From the NCBI GenBank assembly GCA_020080175.1, contig JAGHQL010000004.1:229136-293135 (forward strand): a stretch of DNA of 64,000 nt, in the 5' to 3' direction. Position 1 is the stretch's first letter. Each line of letters starts with the position of its first letter. The notes beneath the pieces were generated by a model. That model saw nothing but the letters and a program-made list of their open reading frames with translations. It ran no database searches and was not told where the DNA came from. Positions 22,816-34,482 of the stretch are shown in pieces. Position numbers and translations under genes: made by a program. The stretch comes from Glutinoglossum americanum. Its lineage: Eukaryota; Ascomycota; Geoglossomycetes; Geoglossales; Geoglossaceae.

Positions 22816-23975
22816 CCCCCCAATCTTTTTGGTTCAGGAATGCCGAGTTTAGATACGGAGGAGGGGCCCAGTCTAGAATGCGATCTTTTTTTCCATTGTT
22901 CATTTAGCCAGGGTGGAAAAAAATGAAACCGAATCGAATGGAAGATCAGATAAGTCAAAGTTTAGAAGTAAAAATATAAAAAAACCTCGTCGAAAATGCA
23001 TGTGAAATCCCGTGGTCACACGATAAGTTTCCAACACGCCCCTTATAGCCGGGCTGTCGAGGGCATCTAAATAATCCGTGGTAATGCTAACAAGAATAAT
23101 ACCCACCACACTTGGTTGGGATGCCGTTCACCAAACCTTGCCACTTGAACCTTTTTTATATTTTCCAGGGGCCCTGGAAGAATAATCACTTTGGATAAAG
23201 CTCCCAGAACAATCAGCCCCCCGGCATTGGGGAAAAAAAAAGGGGGGGGATTTACAGAGAAGAGAAACCTGCATTTTTTTATATATATAAAGCGCCTCCG
23301 CGCTCCGCAAAAGGAAACGGGCATCTAGGCAAGAGAGAAAACTTTCTACAAGAATGGAGAAAAAAAAGGAGGGGGGGTAGAAAACAAGTTCCGGTGGCCT
23401 GTAACACAAGAACGCCTACTTTGAAGCTGTATGCGTGGAAGGACGGAATGAAACACTCTCGCTCGTGCCGCTAGACCAGCATGTATACGCATACAAGCAA
23501 CTTCACTTGATGGTGATGCTACTGCTTCCGAATCTCCAGACACCCAAAAGGGCCCTGTGTCTAACCTTTATTTGGTGGCCACGTAATCACCAGTTCCAAC
23601 ATGCAACGAGAAAAAAGACCATCGATCCCCCCTACGACTGCGTAGAAGGAAGAAAATAGATCTTGCTCTCTAGTGCAAAATAGTCCAAGAGTCGTTCGGG
23701 AACCTTTGGCAAGTCAAGTGGCACCATTCGTGATGACCGGTCTGTACATTGTTTTTTCCGGTCAGAAACCTGTAGGTCTCCTGATGGTAGCTTCGCAGAT
23801 AAGAGATGTGAGTGAAAATATCTCTTTTAAAAAGGGAAGTGAAGTTCTGTATCCAGGGGGTAATTAGTTCCACTGTAAATGGGACGGCGGGTGTGACGAC
23901 AGCGCTAGAGGGTATTGGGAACGTACGGGCGATAGGATCAATAAGCGGGCGAGTTAGTCGTGCCACCGAGTCCCA
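22816..23975. other. Convergent spacer, importin-9 and Ca2+ carrier
   Basis: The 1160-bp spacer holds the 3' ends of both convergent genes. It contains A-rich runs, a G/A run near 23228-23250, a TA run near 23280-23288 and another purine run near 23356-23378. Open frames here encode low-complexity peptides, and I see no gene. Confidence 0.55.
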
Positions 23976-26201
23976 TCACCTGAGACCCAAGATCCTCTTC
24001 GAATTCTCGTAAACAACGTAGGACTGCTCTATCAGCCTTCTATCGCGGAAAGGTTAACAAACAGAAGGGATGGCTTACGATTGATACAGACGGGACAACC
24101 TTTAGCAGACTCGGGGTCAACCCCTTAAACAGACCCCTGAATCCCTCCCGTCTTAACGTCTTCTCTGTCACATCCCAGACACCCGTGTACGTGGGCGGGT
24201 GCAAAACGGTGCCTTGGGTCTGCAACCTTGTCCTTAGGAGATTGAGCGGATACATGATAGATGCTCCTAAAGCACCACTGACCGCGCCGATCCCTGCGGT
24301 GATGAAACTTCCAGGAGCAGCGTCATCTTCGTGGCAGCCACGCCTCTTGGCGTTCTTGGATGCGATCATCCTCTTGAGATACTCAAATGTCCCAAGGTCT
24401 ATAGCGGAGTAGGGGAAAATGCCAACTAGGCCCATAGGAAGGCCTCGATAATAAGTGCGCACACCGCCAGTGGTCCACATCTTCTTAGCTGTATCAACGA
24501 TAAGTTTATTACCTCTAAGACCGCCTTCAACTGTTGAGCACTGCATGCGGCTAATAGCCTGGTTAGCAGTGGCCGATATTAAAGAGGGCGCACAGGATAA
24601 CATACAATTTAAGGGTGTCAATTGGATATACGGAGAATCTGGGGATCTGTTAGTACAAGCTAGAAGACCTAGTTTAGAGGAGATTGCTAACTGTGATACA
24701 ACCCCACCAATACCACCTGCAATATATTTTGAAATATTGCTAATTTGCTTAGGGTCATTGTGGCCTTCAAACTTCGCAAAAGCTCCCTTCGCAGCCTACA
24801 AGAATAAGTATACAAAGGAAGCGAAGGGGTCTCGAGTCATTTCTCACTTCGTAAGAGCCAAACCGTATAGCCGATTCAGGCATCACTTTAAGGACATTAA
24901 GGCCATTTCCTATTTGGTTTAGCGGAGTTTCCAATATAGAAGTAGAGGAGCATACCGGCAAAGAGACTTCGTACGCCCCCAGCCTTCCATATGGCCTTGA
25001 GGGCGCCGATGAGTGGACGACCCGCACTCTTCACAGCCTGAACGCCCTCACCTTGTTTAGCTGCTCCGATCATTTGTTTACCGACACTGGTCTGAGCAAT
25101 CAGGTAAACTCTTAAACGGTCGAAAGGCGCAGTCGCCGTCCGAGAAACAGCACCTGCGATCCCGCCAGCTAAGAAATAGCCTGATTGAAAAGTGGTTAGT
25201 ACTGCATCCATATTTTCCGCAAAGTCGTCGATTATCAGAGAAATGTCAGTAGGTAGTTCCGCTTGGGGCGATTCCGCAGGCCAAGGCAGCGAGGCTGGAG
25301 CCGTGGGAACGGATCTTGCGGCCTCTTTGTAGAGAGGCGCAAACGCCCTCTTGGGGACCTGGTATGGATTATGAGGTGCATATATGCTTGAAATGGCTCC
25401 CAAAAATGTGCTAGGAAAGTCAATGGGAGTACCTAGTCCCTCGGCTTTCTCGTCACTGATCTGAACATCACCCTCTGGGTTGACTGTGACTGTTGACGAA
25501 AAATAGGATAGAACAGCCTTGAGACCTGGCGTATGTTGGGGGATGAAAAGGAGGAAGTCGCTAGAGGATTGGGTAAGCAAGCAGAAGGTTTTCTCCAGCG
25601 ATCCAATCTCAAGGACACACATACCGCCATTCTTCAAAGCTTATCTCGCCATCGTGATTTGTGTCGACTTCCGAGAAGAACTGGTCTAACTTGGAGTTGG
25701 AGACGACTAAGCCCGCCTTCGCGAAAGCTGCACGAAGTTCATCCTTATCGAGCCTCCCATTGTGGTCACGGTCTATGCTGTTGAATAATATACGAAGCTC
25801 CTTCTCGGTCTCCTCGACGAAGTTGCGGAATTCTTTGTAGGACAAAAAGTTAGAGGTATAGGCTCAGCGTAGCAAATAGACAGTAGCAGACTATCAAATG
25901 GCTAGACATCGCATACCCTCGTATTGTATCCTGCCATCTCCGCTAGTATCCACAGCTTCCAAGATATCCTTTAGCAGAGGATCGGCATTCTTAAGGGCTG
26001 GACGGTCAATCGCACGGATTAGAGTAGAGCAATTGCAGGCCCATTATATCCTAAGCTATTGGGCTTATGCTTACGGTGATCCAGCTTTTTCAGTCCTTTC
26101 TTGAGCGCATTGAGATCCAGCTCGCCTTCTTTGCGGGTATCCAGTATCTGCCATAGACGTTCCACTCGTGAATCAATAGACTTTTGCGATCCGGACTCCA
26201 T
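23976..26201 (-). CDS. Ca2+-regulated mitochondrial carrier (SCaMC / Sal1-like)
   Basis: Inner-membrane carrier of the EF-hand family, which exchanges ATP-Mg or ADP for phosphate under cytosolic Ca2+ control. Nine exons close in frame: 26201-26075, 25997-25917, 25832-25625, 25560-24956, 24909-24848, 24795-24692, 24638-24606, 24550-24079 and 24023-23976. The product is 579 residues. The N-terminal regulatory half has four EF-hand positions. The first (DTRKEGELDLNA) is degenerate. DTSGDGRIQYEE, DRDHNGRLDKDE and DTNHDGEISFEE look able to bind calcium. The C-terminal half has three mitochondrial-carrier repeats with signatures such as TAPFDRLRVY, YPIDTLKFRMQC and YPLNLLRTRLQT. Exon 7 is only 33 bases. 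The substrate is assigned from the family, not from visible residues. The gene is head-to-head with cyclin C. Confidence 0.9.
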
Positions 26202-26603
26202 CTTGTCCGAACAAATGCGCACTATCGCAGTACACTCATGGCTTCTGTTTTAGGGACCACCGTCGGCGTTTAGGAGAAGTAATAGTGTTTCTGAATGCGC
26301 TTCTGAGCCGTTAAATGCAGATGTAGTTGATGTCTGAGAGGCTCTTCGCTTACATGTGGGTTAGCCGTGATGCGAGAGGCGGAGGTAGCGGGGACCTGCC
26401 GGGTAGATTTCCTGTTCGCCTCTACGCCACTTCCGATTTCATCTGATTGCGAACACATCCTGCTACCTGCTTATGCTGACATGTGGCTAGATTTCTTTAA
26501 TCTACCGTCACTGCAACTCACTGGAGGCTCACTTGAATCTATCTGCTATCTCGTTTAACTTTCTTGTTTCGCGACAGCTTCAAAACAGTAAAGCCTCCAC
26601 ATC
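26202..26603. promoter_or_regulatory. Bidirectional promoter, Ca2+ carrier and cyclin C
   Basis: This 402-bp spacer between divergent start codons has no convincing open frame or repeat. It must contain both promoters. Confidence 0.5.
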
Positions 26604-27664
26604 ATGGCTGCTAATTATTGGGCTTCGACCCAGCGACTATATTGGCAATTCTCAAAACAAAAGCTTATTGAGACCCGAAGAAAGCTCGAGGATGACGACC
26701 GAGTCCTTGTCCAGCAATACCCACTCCCAGAACGCCGATTTCTGAGCATATACTTCAACCAGCGTAAGTTCCTAACGATCTTATTCACGATTACTGCTAA
26801 GGACTGTCATGGATTAGAGATCGTTAAGTTAGGCAGGAGAATACAAGTTCGTCAACAAGCTCTTGCAACGGCACAACTATACGTCCGACGTTTTTACACC
26901 AAGATTGAAATCAGGCAGACCAACCCGTATCTCGTTATGGCAACCGCCGTGTATCTGGCATGTAAGATGGAGGAATGTCCACACCATATACGCTTTGTTG
27001 TCAGCGAGGCACGAACATTTTGGCCTGGTATGTTTATTGCCTGGCAGGGTGTCCGATATACAAAAGGTTGACCGTTCTTCGCCGGTGCCTTGCAGATTTT
27101 ATTCCTACAGACATATCGAAGCTGGGGGAATGCGAATTCACTCTCATCTCCGAAATGAATTCTCAGCTGATTGTGCATCAACCGTACCGAAGCCTATCCG
27201 ACTTGCAGAGCACTTTCTCGCTAGCGCAGGACGAGGTGGCCCTGGCCTGGTCCATCATCAATGACCATTATCTGACCGATTTGCCGCTTCTTTATCCACC
27301 CCATATCGTGGCACTGACAGCGGTTTTTCTTGCTGTGGTGCTAAAGCCCACGCAAACGAGCCTGCATGCAGCAGCGACCTCTGCGGCAGCTGCTGCCAGC
27401 GCTGTTCAAGCAGCGGCCAATTCTGTCAATTCATCAGGGAATGGGTTTCAACCCTCCGGTACAGGAGCGAATTCAAGTGGTACACCCCAAACGAAGGTCC
27501 AGGAGCTGGTTAGCTGGCTGGCAGAGAGCGATGTCGACATGGAAGCTATAATTGACTGCACCCAGGAGCTTATCTCTCTCTACGACGTCTGGGATCAATA
27601 CAACGAAAAGGTCTGTAAAGAGCAGATAGCGAGATATGTGAAAGCTCGAGGTATTGATCGGTGA
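26604..27664 (+). CDS. SSN8: Cyclin C (Mediator kinase-module cyclin, Ssn8/Srb11)
   Basis: Cyclin partner of Cdk8/Ssn3 in the Mediator kinase module, which tunes RNA polymerase II transcription. Exons are 26604-26763, 26818-27027 and 27096-27664, giving 312 residues. The start [16 protein letters not shown] is a strong cyclin C signature. The first cyclin box contains [20 protein letters not shown] and [19 protein letters not shown]; the second contains [17 protein letters not shown]. An Ala/Ser/Asn-rich insert of about 55 residues interrupts the region before the last helices ([15 protein letters not shown]). It is probably a disordered loop; similar inserts are common in filamentous fungi. 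Confidence 0.95.
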
Positions 27665-29844
27665 AATCCTGCTTTGATCTGACAGCGCATCCGCTAGAGT
27701 TTGGATTGTTACCTGGTCCGTGGAAGGGGGAATATGGCGCACGGTATACCCAATTGAGTAATTGCTTCGAATCTCTATTAAATGTTCTTCCGGCAAGACG
27801 AGATACCTGAGATTCATCCATTCGACGGATAGAGAAAATGTGTGCTCAAAAAGGCGGTGAGCTAGAGTAACAAGATGAGGAACCGGTGGCGAAATGAGGT
27901 TGGTGGGATCGGTTCGGATCGGTTCGTGTCGCAAATTAACCAGTCTGTGGCTACTGCAGGTCTTTTATCGAACATTGCGTTATCGCCAATCAATTTGGGA
28001 TGTTAATCTGACACGATTGACAAGGTAATGTCGTGGGAATGTAGGCGCGAGAGGGATTGAGCGATCTGGGCCACCAAGCATCTCCGCTCTATGAATATCT
28101 CCGCGCGAAGAAGCAACTTAATCTAGAGGGGAAACCTGGCAAGGGTGTCGACCACGGTTATAGAATAGAACGTTAGCCTAACCCTCGCCGTTGACGTCGG
28201 TATTGTGTTTCGCGAGGCGCGAAAGGGCATTGATCAACGACTGAGCCACCACGATGATTAGTTGGGTCTGAAATAGGACAAGTCCTCGCGTGCAGTTCCC
28301 ACCATGCAGAGTGTCAGCATCGATAGTGGCCTGGACGCCTGACTAGCGCTGGCTGGTCTAGATGCAGCGGTGCTGGGCTGCGGTTGGTCCGACCACAAAA
28401 ACAACCAGCGAAGGATTCGCCGACGTTTCAGCCTTTCTGCCAGCCCTTGCCAGTCCATTTTGCCAAAATTTGATTGACTGACAGGGACGGGGTAAGTGAC
28501 GGAATGCAGGGCAAGAGAGGAGATCCCGAGCGAGTACGAGAACGAAGCAAGAAGCAAGTGCACGACGAGTTCAACGTTGGATTGGCCCATGCAATCAGCA
28601 TTGAGGTTATGTTGCATGAGAAGTGACAAGACGATGGTGCGCCCGACAGATGGTGTGGTTGAGTGGTTGGGCCTTCTCTCGGCAAGGGAAGCCGCCCCAT
28701 CAGAAACGGAAATTTGCGGCACTTGACGTTTTCTCCGGCCGTGTGACTTGGCAGAAAAGCTCGGAATCCACCGAACAATGGATGCAATGAATGCAGGAAT
28801 TTCACTAAGCCGATCTAGGAGAAAGACCGACCAGTGATTTTGACAGAGTTGGGGATGGTGCTGTTGCTGCCGTTAATTATGGAATCGGGTGGTTTAGTCC
28901 AAGTGCTCCACGCCCTCCATCTCACTCCATGCCATGTACGGCTTGCTTTACTCATGTACGCCCTGCCTCACCCTTACAGCGGCACCAGCTTGTTGACACT
29001 TTGATGGCAACAGGTGTCGCCACCACCGTCAGGGCCGCCATGTTCATCTGCGCTCGGTCCCAATGGGCATCGGTCACACGCGATCGGCAGGGCTGGGAGT
29101 ATGCTTGGAGCATGCTGGAAGTGTCTGGTATTTCTCTCTCTTTTTGCTGGGGAGTCTGGCGGCTTTTTGCTGCTCTTGGTTAGAGTGTTTGGGAGTGAAC
29201 GAGGTCCGGCTTCATCTGAGTGGAAGTTTGAGTGCCCGCGGCTTATCCTGATGCGGCCCATCCTCATCTAATTTCCCTTATCCTTGTGCATTCCCGCTGC
29301 TGACCATTCTCACCATCCACACACTTGTCTCCTCGCACTGCCTACTTGTCTGCTTCCGTCCTGCGCCTCTCGCCGCCCTTCGCCCTTCCTACCCTCCTTG
29401 CACTGCATAGTGTACTCTAAAGTACTAGAGTACATACAAACTCTCTCGCCCTCCCACACTTCTTCACACCCACCCTCGCCCCCCCGCCTTCCTCTAAGCA
29501 CCTTCCCTCAGCCCTCGCTTTTTCTCGACTTACCTTTCCCGCTTCCTTTAAGCCTGGCTTACCCTTCTGTTACGAACCGTACCTTCTTCAACATCAGCTC
29601 GCCATAATTTACGACTTCATAATAGGACTTCCGCTTTATTGTTGCAGCTAAACGTCCCGTTTGCTCCCTTCAACTCGACCAGCGTTTCTCCTTTGTTGTA
29701 TTCAAATTGTCTCGGTCGGCCTCCACACCGCCGTTCCACAGCCTGACATTCCTACAACACAACGTCGAATCTGGCTGCTCTACGATAACTCCGCTTCTCG
29801 AGAAAATTTTTACCTTCATCTAAATAAAAATCTTGCGCGAAAAT
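27665..29844. other. Long intergenic region and 5' leader
   Basis: These 2.2 kb lie between cyclin C and the small gene at 29845. I found no supported gene. A 154-codon minus-strand frame (28258-28722) resembles nothing and has no start or splice context. From about 29284 the plus strand is very pyrimidine-rich, as is usual just upstream of or within fungal 5' leaders. An inverted repeat lies at 29411-29434. Confidence 0.5.
29411..29434. repeat. 8-bp inverted repeat with short loop
   Basis: Arms tgtactct and agagtaca flank an 8-base spacer. The right arm continues into acatacaaa, sharing the 15-mer tagagtacatacaaa with the palindrome region near 1354-1368. It lies about 410 bp upstream of the start codon at 29845. 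Confidence 0.75.
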
Positions 29845-30493
29845 ATGTCGAGTTACTATTTTTCAGCTCCTCATGTATCGGCAAATTCCCACTCGTCGTC
29901 GCATAATCACCACGGCGGCCGATCCCGTAGGGCTCCTCGTCTCTCTTCGTCTCATAACTCTCATAAACCATTTAGAGGTGTGCGGAGTATGAAGGAGCTG
30001 ACAGAGGCCGCTTCAGTCACTGCTTTCCGTGCTCGTTTCGAAGCTGGGAGGTCGTTTGACTTGGACGACGACTTGGAATTTTGTCCTGGCTTGTTGACAG
30101 AGGATGACGTGAGTTCTCATAGACTCTGATGACTACGCTTGTTCTATCCAACATCATATGTCTAACGCTGTGTTTGCATGAAAGTTGCAATCGATACATT
30201 CGTCCTCAGATCGATCTTCTCTGTCGAGCGGGTCGCCCGCCTCATCGCCGTTGCAGCAGCAGGTACAACCGGCTCAACAAGTCTCACCTAGTTTCTCATT
30301 ATCAACGCATTCAAACCCATATGGATCATCTCCATCATCTTTCTTCCAGCCGTCACAGATGAAAATGCATCAAACCACGGGGCGACCCAGAAACGCGATC
30401 CCGATTGTGAACCCGAGTACTGGTATGAGAGTACCTAGCCCGCCTCTGTCGATATCGCCTTCCAGGATGCAACATAATTTCGGGAGACGGTAA
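29845..30493 (+). CDS. Conserved fungal protein of unknown function
   Basis: I do not recognise a named family. Exons 29845-30108 and 30185-30493 join in phase 0 and give 190 residues. The N-terminal 45 residues are Ser/His-rich and basic. A compact central segment, FRGVRSMKELTEAASVTAFR followed by SFDLDDDLEFCPGLL, has the look of a conserved motif. I recall closely similar segments in other filamentous ascomycetes, but this was not checked. The C-terminal half is Ser/Pro/Gln-rich and probably disordered. There is no signal peptide and no membrane segment. The long pyrimidine-rich leader upstream suggests a long 5' untranslated region. Confidence 0.75.
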
Positions 30494-31895
30494 GACCGCA
30501 TCCCTCTCGAATCTGAGATTATCTGGGAGGCGTCTTTTCGATCGACTTCCGGCCTTTACGTGTCGCCAAGCACATGTCAATTTTTCTAGCAAGTACCAAA
30601 TTCGCAATATCGACTTCAAACGCCTAATCATCTTCAAATCACAACCACTGCCACCACTCGACGGATCCTCCAATTGTACAAAGAACTCTCAACGCACTCA
30701 ACATCGAACCACATCTATTTGAGCGACGGCGCTGCGATATCCAACAAAATATGAAATCGATTCTGTTCAACATGGCATTTGGTTCTGCCTGCTAGGCTAC
30801 GCCGGCAGACCCGTAAAGGTTTCTCAGGTTCAAGAATAACGATGTCTGGTTTTCACATAAAAAAAAAGGCTTTTACCATACCATATAGGGGTTTTGTCCA
30901 TTATCATGCTTTTTCCACGTATACAGGCGAGCTTTCCTTTGTCGGTTGGGTCTCACATTGTATGAGCGGGTCGTTCTGGTGTCAAGCGGGGCTGTCAGAT
31001 GGAGGAAACGATATGAACCACGAAAAGAAAACAGTAAATATGCAACTCGACGCACACATTTTTTTCTACTGGTTTTGGGAGGTGCAAAGGCTTGACTTGG
31101 ACACCCATCATGGCCGGGGCTTTACGGTGGGGGCGATCTGACATGTCAAACTGGATGATGGTGATCTGATTATTTTGTCATATCGGAGCTTGCGTTGTCC
31201 TTTGACGGTGTCAGCGAGTCTTTTTTGTAATTCCATCTGCTTTGCATATATAATTTACTTTCAGTCATGTATCCGCTTTGGGAGTTCCTTACAAGACCCG
31301 GCAAGGTATTCGTCTTTTTATTTCCCGGGCTTCCAGCATCTTTGCTGTTAGCATCTGCCCATGTTTAGGAGTTGGACTTTTTATTGTTTACTCGTATCAT
31401 ACACCACTCGCTATACCTTCTGTAACCCTTTTATTTATCTCCTTTCCCTGCCAAATTTGGGATCTACTAGACAATGGAAGAAGGCATTGCCGTATCCTTT
31501 ACCCATCACACCCTGCCCCGCAAATAAGTACCAACGCTTTAACAAGATTGACTAATGGTCAATTACTTGACCCTCCTTTCTGCAAGCGAAGATCGACTTA
31601 AACCGAACCCTTGATTTTTCACAGGACGAATCCACACGGATATGACGTCACGCCCATTGAAAAGCATCGGGTATCAAGAACCTCCCAAACACCAAACTCC
31701 CCGCACCATACAATACCCCTTCACGACTTTTGTCCCATTTCCATCCCAGAGACAGGATCTCCTTGCCGTTTCACAATCAAAAGGAAAAGAATCCGGTGAC
31801 ATCTTCGAACCCTCTCGCCGCAATCAATCGATTAATTAATTACATCACAACCCCCTCTTTCGCTTCACCTATAGCACGAAACCGAGAATATTAAT
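30494..31895. other. Intergenic region after the 190-residue gene
   Basis: These 1.4 kb have no supported gene. The open frames are short and T-rich. The 3' end of the upstream gene and the promoter of the gene at 31896 should lie here. Confidence 0.5.
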
Positions 31896-32521
31896 ATGTC
31901 CGCGTCAACGATCCTGCGATGCGTGGCTGCTAGACCCGCAGCATCGTCTCCAATGGTACGAGCCGCGAAGCTTGCGCCGGGTAGGGGAGTATCGACCAGC
32001 AGTGCGTTGTTTGGGTTGAAGGAGTCGGCGAGAGGTGGGAGTTAATTTTTTAGTTTTTTTATTTATTTATTCACCTACCGAGTTGAAAATGTCGATAGAT
32101 CGACTGGGGATCGATTTGACGAGTCTATTTCCGTTCACCTTTTTTTTTTTGGGAATCTTCTCGGTGTTGTCTAAAGGGTTGTTTTGTATGCTGACTCTCC
32201 ATATGTCTAAAAGATGTCGATAACCGCCACATCGAAGTCGAGCGGTACAAGCGAGATCTCCTGCAGAAGCAGAAGCGTGGCGTGGGTCACTGGGAGGAAG
32301 GGTTAGCTTCTGATAGCGAGTCCGCCGTACGTTCATTTTTCTTGGTTCCCTTTCCCCTCCCCTTTACATCGCCCGGATGGTTGACAATGGACGCTGGGGG
32401 TCAGATCAAGGCCGATAGGGGAGAGATGGACCCAAACCAGGAAATCAACAAGCTGCAGGAAGAGGCCGGGAAGCTTGCTGATAAGACTAAGATTGTTAAA
32501 GGGAAGGTGGATAAATTCTAG
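31896..32521 (+). CDS. Small predicted mitochondrial protein, unknown function
   Basis: Exons 31896-32034, 32214-32326 and 32405-32521 join in frame to give 122 residues. The first 45 residues are rich in Arg, Ala and Ser with no acidic residue before about position 42, as expected for a mitochondrial presequence. The middle contains a motif-like segment, KRGVGHWEEGLASDSESA, followed by IKADRGEMDPNQEI. The C-terminus (KLQEEAGKLADKTKIVKGKV) is predicted helical or coiled coil. The overall size and charge recall the ATPase inhibitor IF1, but the IF1 inhibitory motif is not visible. I therefore leave the function open. Confidence 0.75.
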
Positions 32522-32947
32522 AGCTGCCATTGTGATTGGGTGGATAAGGATATCATCTTGTGTATGTGCTTGAGGGAATAGGGAGCCAGACTGTATGAGT
32601 ACACTCGATAAGTAATTACGGAGTAAGATGTCCTTATCGAAACCGGATTAATGGATATAGTACTGGGAAAACTCCTGATGTAAAAAACCATCCCTTTTTC
32701 CTTCTACAGATTCGGGTTGACGATCCCCTGAGACGCGGTGTAAAAAAACAAGCGCTCCCCAATAGGTAAGCGGGGTAGGAACAGAAGGCGGTGGGCCTTG
32801 ACTCCCTAATTTAATGCAATATATAGGAATTTAAGAAAAAAAAAAACTAGAAGCTACCACACTGAGGGGAAAACAAGAAAAAAAAAGTTTGGGCTGCTGC
32901 GGAATCGAAGAGACGTAAGGAAAGCCCATGGCGCCGATTCTTGAATG
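32522..32947. terminator. Convergent 3' ends of small mitochondrial gene and SNARE gene
   Basis: This 426-bp spacer lies between two convergent stop codons and carries several A-rich runs. It must contain both polyadenylation regions. No gene is seen. Confidence 0.45.
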
Positions 32948-33913
32948 TTATGTTTTCAAAATAATAATCAAAAGTACCAATATGACAATCAGAACTAGGA
33001 TGATGGTTAACTGTATGTTGTCCTTCGCCTTTCGCGCCACGATGCCCAGTCTCTTCCTCGCGCCATCGATGCGCGTTTGATGCCGGTCCATATGCTCATC
33101 TACCTCATCTAGCAGCTGCACATGGCTATCCAACTCGTCACCAATCTGAATGCTCAACTCCCGTTGCCGCCCAATGCTCTCGCCTAACCGATCCAGCTGC
33201 TCATCCTGGTTCTGCAGTACCTGCGAGTGATATACATGGATCTGCTGGTTGTCTAGGTGTGAGTGGTCTGGTGGTGCGTCTGGGTCGTCGCGGTACGAGG
33301 ATGGGAAGAGAGCTTCTCTAGCGGCGTCATCGGTATCGGATATGAGAGGGGTGTCGGAGAAACGAACGGACTTTGAGCCGTTGGTTGTGCTGCCAGTGGG
33401 GGACTTCTTGAGGAATGAGGAAGATGATGGATTTCGAGGACGCTGTGGGGTAAAGGATGCATGCGCGAAGTCGGGGGCGAGAGAAGGATTGTTCGGATGG
33501 GAGATAGAGGCAGACGCTGTGGATGTTGGGAAGCCTCGAAATTGGGAGACCAGATCGTCATACTGTGAACGTAGTCTATTCTCTTGATCTTTGAGGGTAA
33601 TAGAGGACCTGCAGTGAAAAAGAGCCCGACCTGTCAGCCCAGCACAAGTGTATCCGCATCTCGGGCCAGACCGTCAAGACGTTAAAGGCTAGAACTTTAG
33701 TCGGTGTGCTTCTTACGGATCAATGCTCTGCTCTAATTTCGTTCGCTCCTTCTCCACGGCTTCGATACCCTCACGCATAGACTCCAGTGACCTTGAGATA
33801 TGCCCATCTTGAGAATTCGGCTCGAGATTGAGTGAGATGGCTCGTTGGCGTTCGAGAAGGGATAGTTTGATGTGGTCAGCCAGAAGAAACAGTTGTGACG
33901 GGCTGGTAGACAT
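32948..33913 (-). CDS. Qc-SNARE, Syn8/syntaxin-8-like
   Basis: Tail-anchored SNARE expected to act in endosomal or vacuolar membrane fusion. Exons 33913-33717 and 33608-32948 join in frame to give 285 residues. The N-terminal region (MSTSPSQLFLLADHIKLSLL) is helical, as in Syn8. A Ser/Pro-rich linker follows. The SNARE motif runs from about residue 195 (QNQDEQLDRLGESIGRQREL). Its central layer glutamine lies in DSHVQLLDEVDEHMD, which marks a Q-SNARE. A single hydrophobic segment (LTIILVLIVILVLLIIIL) ends two residues before the stop. Assignment to Syn8 rather than another Qc-SNARE rests on overall layout. Confidence 0.82.
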
Positions 33914-34482
33914 CTCGTAGCAGTGAGCGCGGGGTCCACAAAGGAACGGTATTGGGTTGGATGTGGGATGAAGCGCGGGAAGAGGACAACTTGGATGTTA
34001 TCGAGGCACGGCTGTGTTGGATGTAAGCCTCCATGCGATTAAGCACGTGACCATTTTAACGATGATTTTCCGATAAATTTAGATGCCGAAGAGAGGCAAG
34101 ATATTTCAAGAAGCTCCTTATCGTGATTTAAGATTTCGCAGCATTCCCAATGGTGGTAATGGCAACATGGAATAGCTCTATGTATAGGCACATATGTACA
34201 CATCAACAAACTTCGCTGATCTTTGCCTGTGGATATCTGGAAGTTTTGGCAGGGAACGGGGATTCTAAAATACGTAAGAACTCCCATTCTTCAGGGATTT
34301 GCGTGTATTGAATTAAGCCAGTATCAACAGAAAAGCACAGCTCATCTGAAGGTGCTGGGGCTGTCTTGGAGCTGAAACCACCTTGCTATGATGCCAACAC
34401 TTTGAAGACGAGTGGAAGATATTATGCTTGCGCAGACAAAGGAGGCAGTGCGGCGACCTTACAATAAGTACAGAACAAGTGC
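33914..34482. promoter_or_regulatory. Promoter region of the SNARE gene
   Basis: This 569-bp stretch separates two minus-strand genes. A CACGTGAC element lies at 34044-34051, about 130 bp upstream of the SNARE start codon. The rest is probably the Svf1 3' end. Confidence 0.45.

Noticed and set aside
28258-28722. 154-codon minus-strand frame between cyclin C and the small unknown gene
   Set aside because: No recognisable motif, and frames of similar length overlap it on the other strand and in other frames.
31896-32521. Calling the small gene the F1-ATPase inhibitor IF1
   Set aside because: Size and charge fit, but the inhibitory region and the basic coiled-coil pattern of IF1 are not visible.
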